Below are positions 61,801-64,000 of a DNA stretch of 64,000 nt, in pieces (the stretch's first letter is position 1; each line of letters opens with the position of its first letter). The notes beneath the pieces are model-generated. The model had not been told where the DNA came from. It saw only the letters and a program-made list of their open reading frames with translations, and made no database searches. Origin of the DNA: an uncultured Allomuricauda sp. (GTDB taxonomy: Bacteria; Bacteroidota; Bacteroidia; Flavobacteriales; Flavobacteriaceae); NCBI RefSeq assembly GCF_947499585.1, contig NZ_CANMOO010000001.1:620001-684000 (forward strand), in the 5' to 3' direction. The translations under genes were made by a program, and so were the position numbers.

Positions 61801-62534
61801 TTTATAGACAAAACAGATTCGAATTCATCTTCCTCATAAAAATCTGGCTTATCGGCGCTTTTTGGTGCAAACTGAACCACTTTAGGACCTTTTATGAAGG
61901 CTACGTTGTCCTTGTAAGCAGAAACGATATCGTTTGGATGCTTTTCTGATGTTTTCTTAATGAGTTTGAAAAGTGATGAGGGCATTTCTTGCCCATCAAT
62001 AATGAATGTGCCATTGAAAATTTTATGGCGACAGTGTTCTGAATTCACTTGGCTAAAACCAAAAACCTCAGAGTCTGTCAATTTTCGCCCCAACTTTTGG
62101 GAAAGGTTTTCCAAATAGCCTACTTCGTCTTCATTTAGTGCCAAACCTTCTTGCGCATTGTATCCGGCAATATCCTCAATTTCTAAAATGGGTTCAGGGG
62201 TAATGCTAACCGTATAAACATTTTGATCAAGGCCATCATATTTTTGAAGCAGCATAGGGTCATAATCGGTATGGGCTTCTTCAACAGCATGGAATTCTTC
62301 AATTCTGATGATTCCTTCAATCCCCATATTTTGGGTAATCTCCGTGGCATTGGTACTCCATGGGGTCACCATAGTTGCGCGGGGGCCAACAAAAAAGGCG
62401 TCGAGAGACGCCATATTTATCTTAGGTTGGTTGCCGAACAACCATGTTAGTTTTTCAATGTCTTTTGGTGCAATTTCTTGAGCGGTTTGGACTGCGAACA
62501 CTTTTGTCGCCACATCTCCAAAGAAATGAATCAT
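58866..62534 (-). CDS. purL: Phosphoribosylformylglycinamidine synthase, single-chain PurL
   Basis: A 1222-residue purine-biosynthesis enzyme. The N-terminal linker and synthase domains show SQVNSEHCRHKIFNGTFI, IKAETHNFPTTVEPFNGAAT, ILGGDNYRIGMGGAAVSSAD and IVSIHDHGAGGHLNCLSELV. A class I glutaminase is fused at the C-terminus: AAILREKGSNSEREMANAMY and VGICNGCQLFLELDM (nucleophile Cys), with HGEGKF and the His/Glu region at the end. It converts FGAR, glutamine and ATP to FGAM. The length fits the large Gram-negative-type enzyme. Confidence 0.97.
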   Translation of the reverse strand: MIHFFGDVATKVFAVQTAQEIAPKDIEKLTWLFGNQPKINMASLDAFFVGPRATMVTPWSTNATEITQNMGIEGIIRIEEFHAVEEAHTDYDPMLLQKYDGLDQNVYTVSITPEPILEIEDIAGYNAQEGLALNEDEVGYLENLSQKLGRKLTDSEVFGFSQVNSEHCRHKIFNGTFIIDGQEMPSSLFKLIKKTSEKHPNDIVSAYKDNVAFIKGPKVVQFAPKSADKPDFYEEDEFESVLSIKAETHNFPTTVEPFNGAATGSGGEIRDRLAGGKGSLPLAGTAVYMTSYSRLEENRPWENGMQEREWLYQTPMDILIKASNGASDFGNKFGQPLIAGSVLTFEHKEEARRLGFDKVIMLAGGIGYGKAEQALKDIPQKGNKIVILGGDNYRIGMGGAAVSSADTGEFSSAIELNAVQRSNPEMQKRASNAIRGMVESHDNPIVSIHDHGAGGHLNCLSELVEETGGKINTDKLPVGDPTLSAKELIGNESQERMGLVIGEEDLGLLDRIAARERSPMYNVGEVTGDHRFTFESQKSGEKPMDLELSDMFGSSPKTIMDDKTIKRDYDVLAYTLENFHDYLENVLQLEAVACKDWLTNKVDRCVGGRVAKQQCAGPLQLPLNNCGVMSMDFKGKEGVATSIGHSPISGLINPSAGSKNSIAEALTNIVWAPLKDGLHSVSLSANWMWPCKNEGEDARLYEAVKAVSEFSIELGINVPTGKDSLSMKQKYKDGDVISPGTVIISAAGNCNDITKIVEPVLQKDGGNIYYINVSKDEYKLGGSSFSQILNEIGDETPSVLDSGYLKLVFNTVQELIKKGQILAGHDVASGGLITTLLEMCFADTQLGANLDLSNLGETDTIKLLFSENTGIVFQSKDASIEKTLSDAGIDFENIGSVASTDMLSIKNNGIEIGLNVTSLRDTWFKTSYLLDDKQTANGLAKDRYNNYKNQPLAYDFPKSFTGELPSRVQLEGGRPKAAILREKGSNSEREMANAMYLAGFDVKDVHMTDLISGRETLEDIQFIGAVGGFSNSDVLGSAKGWAGAFKYNEKANKALKDFFARPDTLSVGICNGCQLFLELDMINPEHEKLSKMTYNASGKHESNFTSVKIQENNSVMLSSLAGTTLGVWISHGEGKFNLPLSEENYSIVAKYGYKGYPTNPNGSDYNTAMLCDNTGRHLVTMPHIERSTFPWNWAHYPKDRNDVVSPWLEAFVNAKKWVEKNS

Positions 62535-62683
62535 ATCAGCCTAGTTGTTGAACGGATTAAGAAAATGCAAATTTACAAGTTTAGCTCGAATTTTGATCTA
62601 TAGAATGGGTGAGTTGTTAACTAGGGGTGTTGATAGGTTTGCGCACCATAGTTTAGTGTGATTGTCATTTTAAACTTTGTGCT

Positions 62684-63193
62684 TTAGGTGTTTTTTATTT
62701 CCGTTATTCTTGCTAAATGATGATCGTCATGTTCAGCAACAAATAGAAACAAATCCATTACTCTCATTGGCTTTTCCAGTCGGGGATGTAGAGCCGTTTT
62801 ATACACCTCTTGGTCAGATAATCCGGATAATTTTTCTAAAGTTGTTCTCCGTAATTCTTCAAACCTGGTTAGCAACTCATCGATGTCTTTGGAATTATGT
62901 TGTGCGAAATCCGTTTGTTTGTTGTCTAAGTCAGTTGGCCTCAAATATTTTTCTTGATTTAATATGTCTTCTAGTCGTCCTTGCCATAATGGCTCCAAAT
63001 CAATTAGATGACCTATGTTTTCTTTTATGGACCATTTGTCCTGCGGTTTTGCTTCAAGCAGTTCTAATGGAATTTCTTCGATTTTGGAAGTTAAGCGAAG
63101 TGTGGTTCCCGTTAATCTTTCAATGATTGATGGAAAAATGTTTTGTTCGAATGAAAAATCAAATTTTCGTTCAAACCAGTTAATTTGTTTCAT
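62684..63193 (-). CDS. DinB-family protein
   Basis: A 169-residue cytoplasmic DinB protein: FDFSFEQNIFPSIIERLTGT, WSIKENIGHLIDLEPLWQGR (first metal His), and VMDLFLFVAEHDDHHLARIT with the HxxxxHH-type second cluster. It is not a close copy of the Tat-exported DinB at 58179. A 149-bp gap separates it from purL and nothing specific is visible there. Confidence 0.9.
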   Translation of the reverse strand: MKQINWFERKFDFSFEQNIFPSIIERLTGTTLRLTSKIEEIPLELLEAKPQDKWSIKENIGHLIDLEPLWQGRLEDILNQEKYLRPTDLDNKQTDFAQHNSKDIDELLTRFEELRRTTLEKLSGLSDQEVYKTALHPRLEKPMRVMDLFLFVAEHDDHHLARITEIKNT

Positions 63194-63277
63194 AATCCAT
63201 ATTCATTTATGAGTTTTTTATTATCTCTTTAGAAAGTGCGTGAACAAAGGTAGCTAACTCTTGTATTTTGAAAAATA

Positions 63278-63297
63278 AAAGCCCCGAAAGGGGCTTT
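63278..63297 (-). terminator. Terminator of the SDR gene
   Basis: The perfect 8-bp stem AAAGCCCC/GGGGCTTT has a GAAA tetraloop; on the minus strand it is followed by a T-rich tract (63280-63271). Confidence 0.88.
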
Positions 63298-63309
63298 AAA
63301 CAAAGTTTT

Positions 63310-64000
63310 TTAAACGAACATCCCGCCAGAGGCCTCAATGCGCTGGCCGTTTACCCATTTAGCATCTTCAGTACATAGAAAAGCAACAACACTACCAATA
63401 TCATCACTTTCCCCAACACGACCTAATGCAGTTAAAGAGGCAATCATATCCACTATTTGTGGGGCTTGCTCAAAACGTTCTTTATTAAAATCGGTATTGA
63501 TAGCACCAGGTGCAACGGTATTGGCTTTTATCCTGCGTTCACCTAACTCCTTGGCCAGATAGCGCGTAAATACTTCAATACCTCCTTTCATAACAGCATA
63601 GGCGGCATAGCCTGGAAAAGAAAAGCGTGCTAGACCACTGGAGATATTAATGATTCCTCCGTCATCGTTCATAACATCAAATAAGGTTTGGGTTAAGAAA
63701 TAAACTCCTTTCAAGTGCACATTCAACAGATCATCAAAGCCTTCTTCGGTTGTTTCCGCTATGGAGGCGTTGTATCCAAAACCAGCGTTGTTAATTAAGT
63801 AATCAATCTTATTGATGTTCCATTGTCCATCAAGCTCTTGAACCAATCGTTCTTTGAAAATTGGAAAATCATCCACCTTCCTAGTATCCAGTTGCAGTGC
63901 TATACCTTTACATCCCAATGCGGCTATTTCCTTTAGGGTGTCCTGTGCTGCCGCTTCATTTGAATTGTAAGTAATCACAACATTCAATCCTTTTTTAGCA
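63310..64000 (-). CDS. SDR-family oxidoreductase, partial (5' end outside window)
   Basis: A short-chain dehydrogenase lacking its first 10-20 residues; the frame stays open to the right edge (AKKGLNVVITYNSNEAA). Visible motifs: VDDFPIFKERL region, LINNAGFGYNA (NNAG), INISSGLARFSFPGYAAYAV with catalytic Ser and YxxxK (Y-A-V-M-K), and a C-terminal VNGQRIEASGGMFV of the FabG type. The nucleotide-binding GxxxGxG is off the edge. It is likely a 3-oxoacyl reductase-like or sugar-alcohol dehydrogenase. Confidence 0.93.
   Translation of the reverse strand, partial: AKKGLNVVITYNSNEAAAQDTLKEIAALGCKGIALQLDTRKVDDFPIFKERLVQELDGQWNINKIDYLINNAGFGYNASIAETTEEGFDDLLNVHLKGVYFLTQTLFDVMNDDGGIINISSGLARFSFPGYAAYAVMKGGIEVFTRYLAKELGERRIKANTVAPGAINTDFNKERFEQAPQIVDMIASLTALGRVGESDDIGSVVAFLCTEDAKWVNGQRIEASGGMFV

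Noticed and set aside
62677..63126. 149-codon plus-strand frame over the DinB gene
   Set aside because: The minus-strand DinB has clear His motifs; the plus frame is Leu/Cys/Phe-rich antisense sequence.
63985..63987. TTG codon as the start of the SDR gene
   Set aside because: The frame continues upstream with AKKGL, typical of the first SDR helix; the true start is beyond the window.

Overview
The window looks like chromosomal DNA from a marine-type member of the Flavobacteriaceae (Bacteroidota). This rests on the AT-rich composition (judged by eye), TonB-dependent receptors with a carboxypeptidase-regulatory-like N-terminus, LytS/LytTR signalling with 2TM-domain proteins, a LETM1-related biofilm-associated protein, a DUF6090 protein, many lipoproteins with a Bacteroidota-style lipobox, and at least one TAnnTTTG promoter element. 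I found no rRNA, tRNA, CRISPR array, insertion sequence, integrase or phage gene. Both ends cut through genes: a TonB receptor on the left and an SDR oxidoreductase on the right.

Layout. (1) 1-3.4 kb: the 5' part of a TonB receptor, divergent from a lipoprotein resembling a family-10-like glycoside hydrolase. (2) 3.5-7.7 kb: a plus-strand signalling operon. It runs from a secreted TPR protein to a LytS-type histidine kinase with its own C-terminal 2TM domain, then four diverged stand-alone 2TM proteins, then a LytTR response regulator. A similar bipartite sequence motif lies before the TPR gene and before the 2TM array. (3) 7.8-14.2 kb: a LETM1-related gene, then a probable envelope operon of two DUF4331 proteins, a TPR lipoprotein and a TonB receptor. 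(4) 14.3-15.7 kb: a small MscS channel and OmpW; ompW has an FNR-like box placed as for a class II activator. (5) 15.7-24.6 kb: a regulatory and stress block. It contains an ECF42-type sigma factor with its DGPF/YCII partner, a MarR-GNAT fusion with a perfect palindromic operator, an ECF sigma/RskA-like anti-sigma pair, a YjdI/YjdJ-like pair, a SodC lipoprotein, a hydrolase-OsmC fusion and a DUF2490 protein.

(6) 24.7-40.6 kb: a BNR/VPS10-type repeat protein and a DUF6090 protein, then eleven tightly packed minus-strand genes for peptide and amide breakdown (M28 and M1 peptidases, an arginase-like protein, a nitrilase, an alcohol dehydrogenase, three exported amidohydrolases and others). (7) 40.7-47.4 kb: trehalose metabolism (a fused OtsA-OtsB divergent from a GH15 hydrolase), a propeller-NTF2 fusion protein and a PLP-dependent decarboxylase. 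(8) 47.5-56.6 kb: an outer-membrane protein and a fatty-acid beta-oxidation operon. The order MarR, FadN-like, FadA-like, FadE-like resembles fadNAE of Bacillus subtilis, with a 28-bp perfect palindrome before marR and an acyl-CoA ligase upstream. (9) 56.7-64 kb: a DUF4406 protein, a Crp/Fnr regulator, a GNAT, a Tat-exported DinB protein, PurL, a second DinB protein and the partial SDR.

The most interesting points are the LytS/2TM/LytTR array with its shared upstream motif, the two TTACGTAA-pair operators 4 kb apart, the DUF4331/TPR/TonB operon, the FNR-like ompW promoter, and the peptide/amide operon in which two neighbouring metalloenzymes have each lost a canonical metal-ligand histidine. 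All family calls come from reading the translated sequence; no database search was run.
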